Notes under the pieces: generated by a model
Database searches by the model: none
Seen by the model: the letters and a program-made list of their open reading frames with translations, nothing else
What the model was told of the DNA's origin: nothing
Source of the DNA: Selaginella tamariscina
Taxonomy: Eukaryota; Streptophyta; Lycopodiopsida; Selaginellales; Selaginellaceae
Direction: 5' to 3'
Assembly: GCA_003024785.1 (NCBI GenBank)
Contig: PUQB01000732.1
Coordinates: 1-64,000 of the forward strand
Length of the DNA: 64,000 bases
In this document: piece after piece, positions 22,077 to 34,192 of the stretch
Layout: every line of letters begins with the position of its first letter
Numbering within the stretch: the first letter of the stretch is position 1
Translations under genes and position numbers: made by a program

Positions 22077-23145
22077 ATTGCCGTGCATGCTTGGAAAAAT
22101 ATATCCCATGAGTCAAGAGTGATGAGTCCTTCTCAAGTAAAGGTGCATCAATGAGGAGTGTGCCTACAAGATCCACTTATGCTGTAGCCATAAGGTACTA
22201 GTGTGGGTGTAACTAAAAGACCAGTTGAACTTAATTTGTGAAACCCTAAAATTGCGACTTTGAACCATCAAACTTGATTGGTAGCTGACTTTTGATTCTA
22301 AAAACTCGTGATCATAATGATTATCTTGTTGATCCTGTACAACCATTGATTCTCAAGCTGTAATTGTTGAAACTATTGCATAAGGAGTTCTGTATTGATA
22401 AAGAACATGTTGAGGAACTTGAAAATTTAGAACCAAGAAATTTAAAAGATTCTAGTAAACTATTCAAGAACCAAGTTTAAAAGACATGAAACAAGTTGGA
22501 TTACACATATCAAAATGAAACAAAAGGCTTAGCTCTTAAAATGGCATTAAACTAGAATGTTTAACCTTGATCATGTCAGCCTCGTATATATATAAAGAAA
22601 GCCAAATCTGGACTTTAGATTATTTTGTATTTGAATTATCCATATCCATATCCATATCCTGGATTTAACTAACTTTAAGAACCCTTTATCTATATTTGTA
22701 TATGTACGTTAGACTTGGCTAACTTTAACTACCCTTATTCATATTCATATCTGTATTGTAGATTTGGTTAACTTTATGACCCTTATTTGTATTTGTATCT
22801 AAGTTAAATCATCACACGTACAATGGAAAATGTGAAGTAAAACCGTGAAGTGGAAACCCTAATATATGATGTTTCATATCTGATTTTGTTATATCGTATA
22901 AAAGATACACATTATGGCGGGAAGTGTTAAACAGCATCATCATCATCATCATAATAATAATAATATAACTAATTAATGTATTGTAGACATAAGATATTTG
23001 TCCTGCTTACTTCTCATGCCACATGGCATACATGTAACATGTGGCATTGCCACGTTTCTGTTACCATGTGCATGTGTAACATGTATACCTTTTATAAGCG
23101 TTGAGTTAATTTCAATAATAAGATTCATCACCAGTTATCTAATCT
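22077..23145. other. Spacer between G2 and the P450 gene
   Basis: No gene is seen. A CCATAT repeat lies at about 22637-22662 and a CATCAT...ATAATA microsatellite at about 22935-22965. A TTTATAAG at about 23092 is a possible TATA box for the P450 gene, whose ATG is 50 bp downstream. Confidence 0.5.
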
Positions 23146-24062
23146 ATGGAAGCTATAGTTTTAGCAATAGCAGTTGCTTCCTTGATTGCAATATTATGGC
23201 TTCACAAAAGCATGCAAAGGAGTATCTTTCCGCCAGGTCCACCAGGTTTCCCAATCATCGGAAACTTACATAATTTAGGAGCGTTACCTCACCGGACCTT
23301 CTCCAATCTATCTAAGAAACATGGTCCCATTATGATGATTAAACTCGGTTTAGTCCCGACCATCGTGGTTTCTTCAGCTGCACTTGCAAAAAGGTTATGT
23401 CTACACACGATCTTGTGTTTGCATCCAGGTACGTATATAATGTTGTGATTTATGTGATACATTTAATAGTCATATATATAATTATATAATTATACATATA
23501 TCATTTAATTAACGTTTAATATTTGTAAATTTCAATCAACACACTTTCTTCGCTTTATCGTATCAGTAGTCATGTTAAATAAACACTACTATTATTAGAA
23601 ACATTACTATTATTATTCCTAATCATATTACCTATATTAGTCGTATGATCTATTCAACATAAATATGATAGTATAATTACATTTAATTAATGTTTAATGT
23701 TTGTAACAAATTTAATGAGTAATATATTCACAATAGACAATCGACATACTTTCTTTTTCGCTTTATTGTATTAGTAGTCATGTCAAACACTATTACTATT
23801 ATTATGCTTAATTTCTCCTAATTATACATACGTCTGGATATTAATCAAACTTATTAAAAAATGACAAAAATAAAGTTAAAATATGAAATCAAGAATTATG
23901 ATACTGCTGTGCTACACTTTAATTCTTCATCAGTTTTTAAATATTGTCAAAAGGCACAGTAAAACGGTTCTTTATGTATTTCTTATTGGGATTCATATTT
24001 CACTTTATATTAATATGATTGATGATTTAACAGTAAGTACACCTCTCCCCCCTCTCTCTCTC

Positions 24063-24093
<31 letters not shown>

Positions 24094-25405
24094 TTAGAGT
24101 CTAATGACATGTACTTTTTCTAGACCAAAGCTCACAAGTGCAAAGCTCATGCTGTATAATGCAAGGGATATGGGGTTTGGACAGTATGGGCCACACTGGA
24201 GAATGATGAAGAAGATATGTATGATAGAATTGTTTACAATGAAGAGGTTAGAGGAATCACAAAAGATACGATCAGAGAGATATCCAGTTTTCTGAAATCC
24301 GTAGTTCAAGAGGGTCAAAATGGTAAAATTGCACTTGAAATTAGCACCAAATTGAAAATGCTAAACACTAATGTCATTACTATGATGGCATTGCATAAGA
24401 AGTTGATTGGTGACTCTTCTTGTGATGATCTCTTGGAATATATGTTACAAATGCTAGACCTCCTTGGGGCTTTTGTGGTAGGGACTACATCCCTTCTCTA
24501 TGGTGGCTGGATTATAAACGTGTTAGGAAAATGAAGTCTTTGCATAACGAGCTTGACCGAACTTTGCAGAGGATTGTAGACGAACACAAGATCTCGGAAA
24601 GTAAAAAGGAAGACAATGTAAACGATGTCATTGATGTACTTCTCTCACAAGAGATCAGTGACAATGATATTAAAGCTACGGTCTTGGTAAGTTGTGTGTG
24701 TGATTAAATAATGAACAATATAAGATGTTTTCTCTGCAGGATCTCTTCTTAGCAGGATCAGATACGTCCTCAATAGCAACAGAGTGGGCAATCTGTGAGC
24801 TCATAAACAATCCCAAGTACATGCACAAAGTTCGTGAGGAGATCGATGGTATAGTTGGTTCTAACCGGATGGTAACTGAAGCAGATCTTGGCAAACTTAA
24901 CTATCTTCATACTGTTGTTAAGGAGACATTCCGTTTACATCCCCGTGCCTTTGTTGCTACCGCATGCATCAACTCAAGAATGCGTAGTCAATGGTTATAA
25001 AATACCCGACAAAGCAACCGTTTTCGTGAATGTTTGGTCCATTGGAGAGATCCAAAGTAAGTATCTTACACTGCACATGTAACATATTAATTTTTGTATT
25101 TGTTAAATGCAAGTATGTGGGAGTCAGCAGAGGTATTTAACCCGGACAGGTTTAATGAGAAAGCCATTGATGTTAAAGGGAAGGACTATGAGCTGATACC
25201 ATTTGGATCGGGACGAAGAATGTGCCCTGGTATGTCACTTGGGTTAAGATTGTTTGAGATAACACTGGCTCACCTGGTGCATGCATTTGAGTGGAGAGTA
25301 GAAGAGCAAGAGCTTAGCATGGAAGAAGTGTGTGGATTGACTATGAGAAGGAAGTGCCTATTCAAGGCATTTGCTACACCACGATTACCAATGGAACTGT
25401 ACTAA
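23146..25405 (+). pseudogene. Cytochrome P450, CYP71 clan, four exons with several frameshifts
   Basis: A heme-thiolate monooxygenase anchored in the ER by an N-terminal helix. Exons: 23146-23428, 24124-24686, 24740-25056 and 25114-25405, all with GT..AG borders. Introns are 695, 53 and 57 bp. Seen: membrane anchor (MEAIVLAIAVASLIAILWL), proline hinge PPGPPGFPIIGN, the C-helix segment WRMMKKIC, I-helix oxygen-binding AGSDTSS (exon 3), K-helix ExxR in KETFRLHP, and the heme loop FGSGRRMCPG with its cysteine ligand (exon 4). The end CLFKAFATPRLP is normal for the clan. Single-base frameshifts are apparent near 23393 (exon 1), 24275 and 24485 (exon 2), and 24985 and 25045 (exon 3). This is a pseudogene or a copy with sequence errors. 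All key motifs are otherwise present. Subfamily and substrate cannot be told. Confidence 0.85.
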
Positions 25406-27520
25406 AGGTTGCTTATATGCTTTTGTATTTGCATCTAGTACAATGAATGTATATATAAGTCACATGTATTTGAAGTGTGTATACGGTTTTGCCTTATTTA
25501 TATATATAGATAGACACACACACACTTCCAACCAGTTTACCTGATTGATAATGTCCCATTCCATACCATGGGACGGTTATGTTACACAGCCCTTTTTTTT
25601 TATTAGTGGTAATTAATGTATTTAAGAACAATTATATATACCAAATCGTATTTTATAGATAAAATGCATTGACCATATTAAAGGTTTTTAATTTATATTT
25701 TTTAAATGCATATAAAGTCGTTAAAATAGTTATTATAACCTACCAAATTAAAAGTGTTATTTTAAAATTCTTTTATGATTTGAGTTACAAATATATATTC
25801 ACTTTCTTAATTATAAAGATAGATTTAAATTCAAAACCTTAAAATGTTTTGTAGGTTGTTATTACATTATTTTATATCACCATCCTTCACTATAAGTGTC
25901 ACATGTGATTGTTTAATCTTTTACAAAAGAATGACTTATAATGTTATAAACCCATATCATCAACTGAATTAATAACATCCATCACTATTTTACTCATGGA
26001 TAAGTGTCACAAATAGTTGTTTAGTAAGATTTTACTCATGAATAAGTGTCATAAATAATTGTTTAATTCTTACTAAATGATGATCTTATTGTGATAAACT
26101 TATGTCAATAATTGAATTAATAATATATAAAAAAGATATCCTTTGATACTAATTAACCCATGCCATCCATTAAATTAGTCTCCATATTATTTATTGTTAA
26201 GTGAATAGTTAAATTTTTTAATTCCACATGAGTCATAATTCTTTAACATTTTTATTTATTAATTAAAAAGAAAACACTAAAACATTTACATATTTACCTT
26301 ATGAAACTTAAAATTACAAATTTACCCTTATAAAGTTTTGAACATTTACAATTATATTCATATATTAAAAATATAGACTTACATCATTATAAAATATGGA
26401 ATTACAATATTATTTCAAATTACTTGACTCACCACTATTTCAAATTATATACATACATGTTTGTTACAATTGATCTCATGATAATAATTACATGATAACT
26501 TTTGATTTTCACAGTTGTAACTCATGTTTTTTGTTTAAATATTTATGACTTCAATAGTGTTAAGAGGTAACAATGTCATTATACTCAATGGTGTTCAAGG
26601 TCAACTACACCATTGTATGAATTGTAATATGCACACAACAACTAACATAGATGTATATAATAGTGGTTGTTGAACGAGCACATATAATTTCAATTTATTT
26701 TTGTCCTTTTGCTTATGTATATAAACAAACATGTTTTTTCATTTGGACTTCTAACATAATAAAATATAATAGTAAGATAGCATATTAATGCTATAATACA
26801 TTACATCTTACACAATATTTTCTATTTTATTCAGTAAAGCAAATAAAGCAATTTTTTTAAATTTATTATTTTTTCAAATCTACGTTCAAAAAAAATTAAG
26901 ATGATCTTCTTTTGAATAATCTTGACCAACTCAATGATTAGTTATCTCTTTAATCTCAAGTAATTATGATTTATTTTGTTATGTTATAGATTAAGTGTTC
27001 AAAAAGCTCCCCTTTGAAAAATATAATTGCTCATAGTTTTTTTTACATTGTTATTAAAACCTAATCAACTACAAATACTTTCTTTTCACGAATCTTGTTC
27101 ATAATTTCATCAAAAGTTAATAAATAAAAAAACAACACAAACAACCTCTACAAGAGCTAAAGAAGCTTTGCACTCTTGAATTTTTTTAAAAATTTCTTTA
27201 TTATATGCTTTATAAAGAAGCATTATATTTAATATTAATTAAAATTAATATAAATACACATTGTTGATTGTAATTATAATTTTGCTTGAATATTATAAAA
27301 ATACTCTTACTCTTTTAACACTCTTCAATTAGAATAATCTAGAATATTCTATTCATTAACATATATTTAAGGAAAAATAAAATAAAAGAAAAAAAAATAA
27401 AAAAATAAACTAATTAAATTGGCTACTGACAAGTCCGTGAGTTGTCTAACTTAATAGTATCGTTCACAATGGAAAATCTTATTATCTCAATTAATGTTTT
27501 TCATTCGTACATGTTTTTTT
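25406..27520. other. AT-rich intergenic DNA
   Basis: About 2.1 kb of strongly AT-rich sequence with no credible ORF. Partial direct repeats of ATAAGTGTCAYAAATARTTGT occur around 25890-26070 (several units of TTACTCATGRATAAGTGTCA). The P450 transcript 3' end probably lies in the first 100 bp. Confidence 0.5.
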
Positions 27521-28593
27521 TTTGGACAACCAAGAGAACAATGTGTTTAAATGGTGTTTTCAGTGGTTGTGTATTATCCTTGCACCCAAGTCAAACATGG
27601 TAGCCTTCTTCCTCATCTTGCATGACTAAAACAAACATCCCCTTAATATGAATATTTTTGAGAGGGTTAAATAATCTTGGTCTTCCATTTATTGGGCCGC
27701 AATAATGGTCATCATGCTTCGACTCTTTCTCTAATCGATTGAAAGCTCCAGATTCATGAACCCTTTCATTTCACCGAGAGGTCAGCCAGAATGCATTGTG
27801 GAGAGTAGGAAAGGCCATTGGTGGTTTCTTGAGCTCTTGTCCCAATAGTTAAGTATTGGGATGTAAAGATTGGAATAGCCTATTGTGTGTTGTTTGTCCA
27901 TCCTTTGGTAGTGCATCCCTCCATTGGTCCATGTACTTGCTAATTCCTTGCACAATCCTATCCACCTCCTTGATTTCTAGATGTAAGGGGACTAACTTGA
28001 AATCACTTGTTGGCAGTAGAGGTCATCCATCTTCTCATCTTTTGAACAATTCTATCAGTTATGGCCTCCATTCTACATATGTTGGTCTAAGTTATCATTG
28101 CATGATAGGAATGTCATCCTTCATGGTGAAATAATATTGCAAGGGCTTGCGATGCCCGTGACCTTATCACCATCATCCTTTAAATAGCCTTTCACATATC
28201 CTTGAAGTTTGGGACCTTTGTGATCAAAAAGCTCTTGCACTAGCCAATATACACCTCTCGAACAAGTTCATGATATGAGGAAGAGTGAATGAATTTGATC
28301 TTCTTGTCAATTTTGATTGCTTACTTAAAAGAGCATCTATATCCTCATGTGTGTGTCCAACCATCAAAAAGGTCAATGTGATGGTCTTAAAGATTGCTCT
28401 AGCAACTAGAATAGACAGATATGCAAATCAAAACATGTTCTTGTTCTCACTACCACAATTGGCCATTTGGAGCAAAAGGTTTGTTGCCAAAGGCTTGGAA
28501 TCACTTGGAACTTATTGTGAGTTGCTTGCAACAAGGGTGGTTGAACCACATATTAACATGTTGTTTGCATGTGTTGCCACCAACATAGCATTA
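27521..28593. other. Unassigned region with short open frames
   Basis: Two plus-strand open frames (27856-28134 and 28285-28614) show no domain I recognise. The second runs into the solo LTR at 28594 and has a continuation of the host sequence after 34197, so whatever this was had been interrupted by that insertion. It may be part of an older decayed mobile element. Confidence 0.35.
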
Positions 28594-30159
28594 TGTCAGA
28601 GTTTTAACCCATAGGGCTAGCATGTGGCAACACGTGACTGCCAAGTGACCTTCCGGCATCAATTCCATGTATGAGCAACGTTAAGTCTTCCAAGATGACC
28701 CTAAGAGTCTGACTCAGATGCCTAGTTAAACAGAAGACTTAGAGTAATATCCTAAGCCCCCTAAAATGATCATCCTAGAGGTTATCCCAAGTAGACTTTA
28801 GGATCCTATCCCAGTAGACCTAGATAGGCTCATGCCAAAGGAGATGTGTCTCACACATGCCCCCGTGACAGAGCTAAGGCATCGTCACTTACCCCTTGAG
28901 GAATCACCCTCATCCGGGAGAACAACCCTTTAGGGTGACAAGGGTACCTTGAACCACGACTAACCCTTAAGGGTTCGAGTGGCCAAGTCATACCCTAGAC
29001 CTAGGGCTAGTACTTAGTGAGGACATGAGTGTGCGCCATAGGAACACGAATATTCTGCTAAGAAAACTCTCTAAGGTTAAGTTTGGATAACCCTAAGTAC
29101 ATGACCTTACGAGTGCCTCACAAAAGGGCTCTTGTTAACAAGCTTAGGTTGTTCAACCCTTGGATTCCAAGAAGAACACTCCCCTATCCAAGTGTGCCAA
29201 AGCACACCTAGTTATGAGACCTAACCTCCCTTGAGCGGATGCCCAAGGCTTAGCACCCTAGTGCAAGCACAAGCATGCCTGTCTGTTAGAGTATCCAACC
29301 CCTTGGCGACAAGTCCATGACACAACCCTAAAGGGCATGCCTCGAACGTTGTATCGTGTGACGTCTAGCCCAGTGTCACATTTTCCATGTGACACTGCCT
29401 TCCACGATGTGAGCTATCATGCCATAACCTTAGATCAAGAGTTACACCAAGTGCCACAAACGTGGCTCTTAAATGCCAACTTTAGAACCCTTCAGTGAAC
29501 CCTCAGGAACTAGGTAACATGAACCTGTCAAATAAGATCCCGCCCACAATTGGACAAGGACACAGATGTGCCTTGCTTGGCTTGGCCATGATGCTACACC
29601 TAGCTTGACTTGGAGGAGGAGGCTGGAGACAAGCCTCTACCTCTGCCTCTTGAAATGTGCATTCCAACGAGACCTCCCAGGCATGGATTCGCCAATGTTA
29701 AGGGTAAGCTACCCCGAAGGTGGGACGTACCCATGTCATTTGGAAGTTAGGGCGGCACAACATAGAGTTGTACCTTAACGACATAAGCTAGAGCTTGCAC
29801 TAGCAGAAGAACAACGAACTCAATCATGAACCCAAGAGCTCCCCTACTCATACTCTACCTTATTTATGTGATAGAGCCCCTGACATAAGTGGGCTGGCAC
29901 AGAATCTTATTCCCAAAGGGAATATACTTGGTGAGTTATCCATCGACCCTAAACCCTAACCTGTCAAACTTAAGGGTATTTCTTAACATATCCAGCATGC
30001 CGAACTCACCGGAGCTAACCATTAACCCAACCAGGACATAGAAAATGAGGGTAAGAGTTTTTTAAAAGGTAAGTGCTACCTTTGCTTAGAGTTTCTCGTG
30101 ATATCTAAGGACAACCGGCCGGACTATCCTTAAACATCTAAGTGCACTAAGCGGGGCTA

Positions 30160-30650
30160 TGTCACAACCCGATACAGACTGCAGGATTCCGGATACAGGA
30201 TACAGGATATACCTACAGATATGCTTGCAAAATATTCCTACAAGATATACCTACAGGATATTCCTATAGGATATGCCTATAGGATATGCTACAGGATATG
30301 CCTAGAGGATAAGGGTCACTATTCTTAGCTCATGACTAAATTAAACTCATGACCAGATTAGCTTGGAGTTGTGAGCATAAAGCTCCGACCTAATTGTTGT
30401 ACAATCAGTTACTATCAACACCATTCTTACTACGATCAATCTTGTCTTGTCTTATTCTTGTCTTGCTCCTTGCTTCTTGTTCTTTCCCTGTCTCACTCCT
30501 GGATCTTGTTCTGATCCTGTCTTGCTCCTGGATCCCATCTTGTTCCTGTCTTGTTCTTAGTTCCTTCTTGCTCTCGGTCTTGCTCCTGAGTCAAGCCTTC
30601 TTATTCTTGGAATCCTGCTCTCTTCCTGGTTCCTGGATCGTGGCTTAACA
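30160..30650 (+). repeat. 5' LTR of G3
   Basis: TG..CA ends. Repeats of the ACAGGATATNCCTA type (30195-30310) and CTTGTCTTGCTCCTG type (30440-30600). The sequence immediately after it (GTTTGATAATAATTGC) is not a normal tRNA-complementary PBS. Confidence 0.8.
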
Positions 30651-30749
30651 GTTTGATAATAATTGCTTTTATAGCTCTCCGTTTCCCAGCTACTTTTTTT
30701 TTTCTTGATTCTTTTTCCTTCATTTTCCTCCTTTTTTCTTTCATAGATT

Positions 30750-31381
30750 ATGGTTGATTTTGAGCACTTTCAACGCGAGCACCAAATGTTGCTTCATGAG
30801 CTGGCCACTTTCGCCAAGTGGTCACCAATCTGCAAGGTTCCACCAACGCGGCGCATGCAGCTACTGATGCATCTCCAAGGCTGCTGCGCAGGCTCTCTCT
30901 CAGGCATCTTGGTGTTCCCTCTTTATCGAACTTTTCTTCGAGAAAGATCAGCATGCCAAAAGTTCAGTGGCAATCGTGCTGATTTCCAAGGTTTCTTGAA
31001 TCAGATCCGGCTCTTGATCCGCATGCAACCACGCCGCTACTCGACTGATGCACAAAAGGTTGGCCTTTTGGCATCCTTACTAAGTGGATCTCCACGGGCT
31101 TGGGTTGCCCCCTTACTGGAGCGTGACGATCCATTGATGGAAGACTTTGAAGGTTTCATGGTGCCTTTGAAGCCTGCTTTGGAGATCCTGATAAGTACCG
31201 TTCCGCATGCACGAAGTTACGAAAGCTCACTCAAGGATCCCGACCAGCTTCCATCTATGCATTCGAATTTCAGCAACTTTGCACGCATTCCATGGGATGA
31301 GACTGCATTGATCGAACACTTCTGTTTTGGGTTGAGGATGACGTAAAGGACCTTCTTCTTACGTTACCGGATGCCTAAAAA
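30750..31381 (+). pseudogene. G3 gag N-terminal part
   Basis: ATG at 30750 (VDFEHFQREHQMLLHELAT). The capsid region contains QKFSGNRADFQGFLNQI, QKVGLLASLLSGSPRAWV and IPWDETALIEHFCFGL. The open frame ends at 31346, followed by a frame change into the rest of gag. It is homologous to the G2 gag parts at 20931-21380 and 13127-13645. Confidence 0.75.
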
Positions 31382-31393
31382 TTAGCGGAGATC

Positions 31394-32202
31394 ATGCAAC
31401 AAGCTGTTCGTTGCGACAACCGTTTGTTCGAGCGTCGTCAGGAAAGATCCCGTCAGCAGTTCTTGCAAACCAATCCTATAGCTGTGGTACATGTTCCTGC
31501 ACCACCTTCTAGAGTAGTTCCTATGGAGGTTGAGAAATCCAAGCGTGGCTCTCTTTCCACTGCTGAGAAGCAACGTCGCCACAGTAAGAAGCAGGACACA
31601 AGGTGGCGGAATGTCCTACTAAAGCTAGGAAGTTCCAGACATGTGAAGTTGAAGCTACAGTTCAATGTCCACTTCGTCTAGGAGTCGCAAAGTTGGACGA
31701 CGGTGCAGGCTCCATTGGTGTTGCTCATACTATTCCATCACTCAAGTTTCCTATACACATTCGCCTCAACGATCAAGAGCTCAAGGAGTTTGCCCTGTTA
31801 GACACTGGTGCAAATGCATGTTTCATGGATGACACTTTTGCAACTCAACATGGCATTTCGGTGGTGAAGTTGAAGCGCGCAGTTCCTGTAGAGGTGGCCG
31901 ATGATCGTCTAATTGCTTCAGGCGTAGTTACTCATGCTACCACACCTCTCTCTTGCAGTCATGGCGCATTTAACTGTTCGATTTCCTTCAACTTGATCAA
32001 GACTCGGTCGACTCCCATTGTTTTGGGAATGCCATGGTTCGTGGTTGTAAATCCTCAGATCGACTGGAGGTCTAGGACGCTCACATTTTCCTCTCCGGCA
32101 GCCAGGATCAATCTTGTACCTTCCTGCGTGCAGGATACGTCCTTAGTGTTTGAGGCAGTACAAGTTTCAGAATTGACTATGCATGTTCTATATCAGAGTT
32201 GA
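31394..32202 (+). pseudogene. G3 gag C-terminus and protease, zinc knuckle partly deleted
   Basis: The stretch IMQQAVRCDNRLFERRQERS matches gag of G2. The CCHC knuckle is incomplete: compared with G2 (CLYCGEAGHKVAEC), the first half is deleted at about 31585, leaving only the VAEC-type end in another frame. Protease follows with EFALLDTGANACFMDD (about 31785-31835) and STPIVLGMPWFVV (about 32010-32045), open to 32202. Confidence 0.75.
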
Positions 32203-32905
32203 AGTTTCCTCCTCGACAGGAAACACCTCATGTCAGTTCCTCAGCACATCCACAGGCTCTTTCCACTCATGTAAGTTCGCAAATTCCTGTACAGGGTTCT
32301 TCCAATCCTGTATCAATGTTGAAGACTCCTCCTCGACAGGATTCACCTCATGTCAGTTCCTCAGCACATCCACAGGCTTTCTCCACTCCTGTAAGTTCGC
32401 GGATTCCTGTATAGGGTTCTTCCAATCCTATATCAGTGTTGAAGACTCCTGTCAGTTCGTTAGCACATTCTCAGGCTTTCCTCAGTTTGTGATTTCCGAA
32501 GGTTCCTCCTCAATAGAATCCACCTCCTATCAGTTCGTCAACACATTCTCATGCTCTCCTCAGTTCACGGTTTCCGAAGGTTCCTCCTTGACAGGATCCA
32601 CCTCCTATCAATTCCTCAGCACATTCTCAGGCTCTCCTCAGTTCGTGGTTTCTAAAGGTTCCTCCTCGACAGGATCCACCTCCTGTCAGTTCCTCAGCAC
32701 ATTCTCAGGCTCTTCTTAGTTCACGGTTTCCGAAGGTTCCTCCTCAATAGGATCCATCTCCTGTCAGTTCGTTAGCACATTCTTAGGCTCTCCTCAATTC
32801 GCAATTTCCTATACAGGGTTCTTTCAATCCTGTATTAGTGTTGAAGATTTATCCTCGACAGGATTCACCTTATGTCAGTTCCTCAGCACATCCGCAAGCT
32901 CTTTC
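32199..32905 (+). repeat. Expanded degenerate minisatellite in the G3 linker
   Basis: About nine imperfect units of 60-120 bp share CCTCCTCGACAGGATCCACC and CAGTTCCTCAGCACATTCTC. Two frames are open over much of the array, giving Ser/Thr- or Ser/Pro-rich repeats. It occupies the place of the deleted pol. The G2 linker (12000-12665) has a shorter version. Confidence 0.8.
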
Positions 32906-33557
32906 CACTCCTGATTCACCTCCTGTCAATTCATCAGCACTACAGGTTGCTCCTCCTGTTTCTCCTTCTTCTGCTTCTGTAGTACAAAATCGTCTCCAGC
33001 ATCTTCGTCAGGTACAGGATGATCTCCGGGTTCATCTTCAGCAGGCACATGAACGATACAAGCATCATGCTGATGCTCACTATCAGCCGGCACCTACATA
33101 CAAGATTGGTGATCTCGTGTGGCTTCTTCATCAACACATTCGCACCAACAGGCCTTCTTTTAAGTTGGATTTTCAACGATTGGGCCCTTACAGGATTGTG
33201 GCGAAGGTTAATCCTGTGGCTTTCCGACTCGAGTTACCATCTACGGTGAAACTTCATCCTGTGTTTCACACCTCCTTGTTGGAGCCGTATCATCCTTTTT
33301 CTCTTCCTGGTCGTGCTTCTTCTCCTCCCCCTCATGTGGTCATTGCCGGTGAACCTGAGTACGAAGTTGCAGCCATCCTTGATTCTCGTCTTCATCGCCG
33401 CCAACTTCAATACTTGGTGAATTGGAAAGGTTATTTGCCTACTGATCACACTTGGGAACCTGCATCCAACTTACTTCATGCTTCTTCTAAAGTTGATGCT
33501 TTCCATCGGCATTATCCTGCTAAACCAGGTCCCAAGACTCGTGGAACTCGTCCTTAG
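32838..33557 (+). CDS. G3 integrase C-terminal domain with chromodomain (remnant ORF)
   Basis: An intact open frame of about 239 codons. It starts in the repeats, then joins the integrase tail: LRVHLQQAHERYKHHADAHY, YKIGDLVWLLHQHIR, LGPYRIVAKVNPVAFRLELP (GPY/F module), HPVFHTSLLEPYHP and finally a chromodomain LQYLVNWKGYLPTDHTWEPA (about 33400-33465). The catalytic integrase core is absent. Chromodomains of chromoviruses target integration to heterochromatin. Whether this fusion is translated is unknown. Confidence 0.7.
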   Translation: MLKIYPRQDSPYVSSSAHPQALSTPDSPPVNSSALQVAPPVSPSSASVVQNRLQHLRQVQDDLRVHLQQAHERYKHHADAHYQPAPTYKIGDLVWLLHQHIRTNRPSFKLDFQRLGPYRIVAKVNPVAFRLELPSTVKLHPVFHTSLLEPYHPFSLPGRASSPPPHVVIAGEPEYEVAAILDSRLHRRQLQYLVNWKGYLPTDHTWEPASNLLHASSKVDAFHRHYPAKPGPKTRGTRP

Positions 33558-33568
33558 GGAGGAGGTGC

Positions 33569-34094
33569 TGTCACAACCCGATACAGGATGCAAGATTCCG
33601 GATACATGATACAGGATACAGGTTACAGGATATACCTACAGGATATGCCTGCAGGATATTCCTACAGGATATGCCTGCAGGATATTCCTACAGGATATGC
33701 CTATAGGATATGCTACAGGATATGCCTAGAGGATAAGGGTCACTATTCTTAGCTCATGACTAGATTAGACTCATGACTAAAGACTCATGACCAAATTAGA
33801 CTCATGACCAAATTAGCTTGGAGTTGTGAGCATAAAAGCTCTGACCTAATTGTTGTACTATCAACACCAATTTTACTATGATCAATCTTGTCTTGTCTTG
33901 TTCTTGTCTTGCTCTTTGCTTCTTGTTCTCTCCCTGTCTCGCTCCTGGATCTTGTCCTGATCCTGTCTTGCTCCTGGATCCCGTCTTCTTGTCTTGTTTC
34001 TAGTTCATGTCTTACTCTCGGTCCTACTCCTGAGTCAAGCCTTCTTATTCTTGGAATCCTGCTCTCTTCCTGATTTCTGGATCGTGGCTTGACA
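33569..34094 (+). repeat. 3' LTR of G3
   Basis: 526 bp, preceded by the purine-rich AGGGAGGAGGTGC (about 33556-33568), a plausible polypurine tract. It is closely similar to the 5' LTR, with extra copies of the ACAGGATATGCCTGCAGGA repeat. Confidence 0.8.
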
Positions 34095-34192
34095 GGCTGT
34101 TTCTCAGTACATCTAAGGCTTGTCAACATAGTACAATAGGTAACCAAAGTCAACTTCCAAAGTAAAGAGGAGTCATAGTAAAAACTATGACA

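Larger units (their letters stand above)
30160..34094 (+). mobile_element. Chromovirus derivative G3, deleted for RT, RNase H and most of integrase
   Basis: LTRs at 30160-30650 (491 bp) and 33569-34094 (526 bp) begin TGTCACAACCCGATACAG and end CGTGGCTT(A/G)ACA. The flanks are GGCTA (30155-30159) and GGCTG (34095-34099). It is the same family as G2. The order is gag, protease, a long degenerate minisatellite, then directly the integrase C-terminus with chromodomain. About 3 kb of pol present in G2 is missing. It must therefore be non-autonomous. Confidence 0.85.
28594..34192 (-). mobile_element. Solo LTR (minus strand) split by element G3
   Basis: The LTR occupies 28594-30159 and 34095-34192, about 1.66 kb in total. 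On the minus strand it begins TGTCATAGTTTTTACTATGAC (34192 downward) and ends CTCTGACA (28594). It is flanked by CATTA (28589-28593) and CATTG (34193-34197), a 4/5-matching target-site duplication. No internal coding region accompanies it, so it is a solo LTR. Its first 20 bases equal the LTR starts of G1 and of the element at 57435. G3 lies inside it with its own GGCTA/GGCTG duplication. Confidence 0.75.

Noticed and set aside
28285-28614. 109-codon open frame before the solo LTR
   Set aside because: No recognisable domain, and it runs across the LTR boundary at 28594, so at least the end is not original coding sequence.
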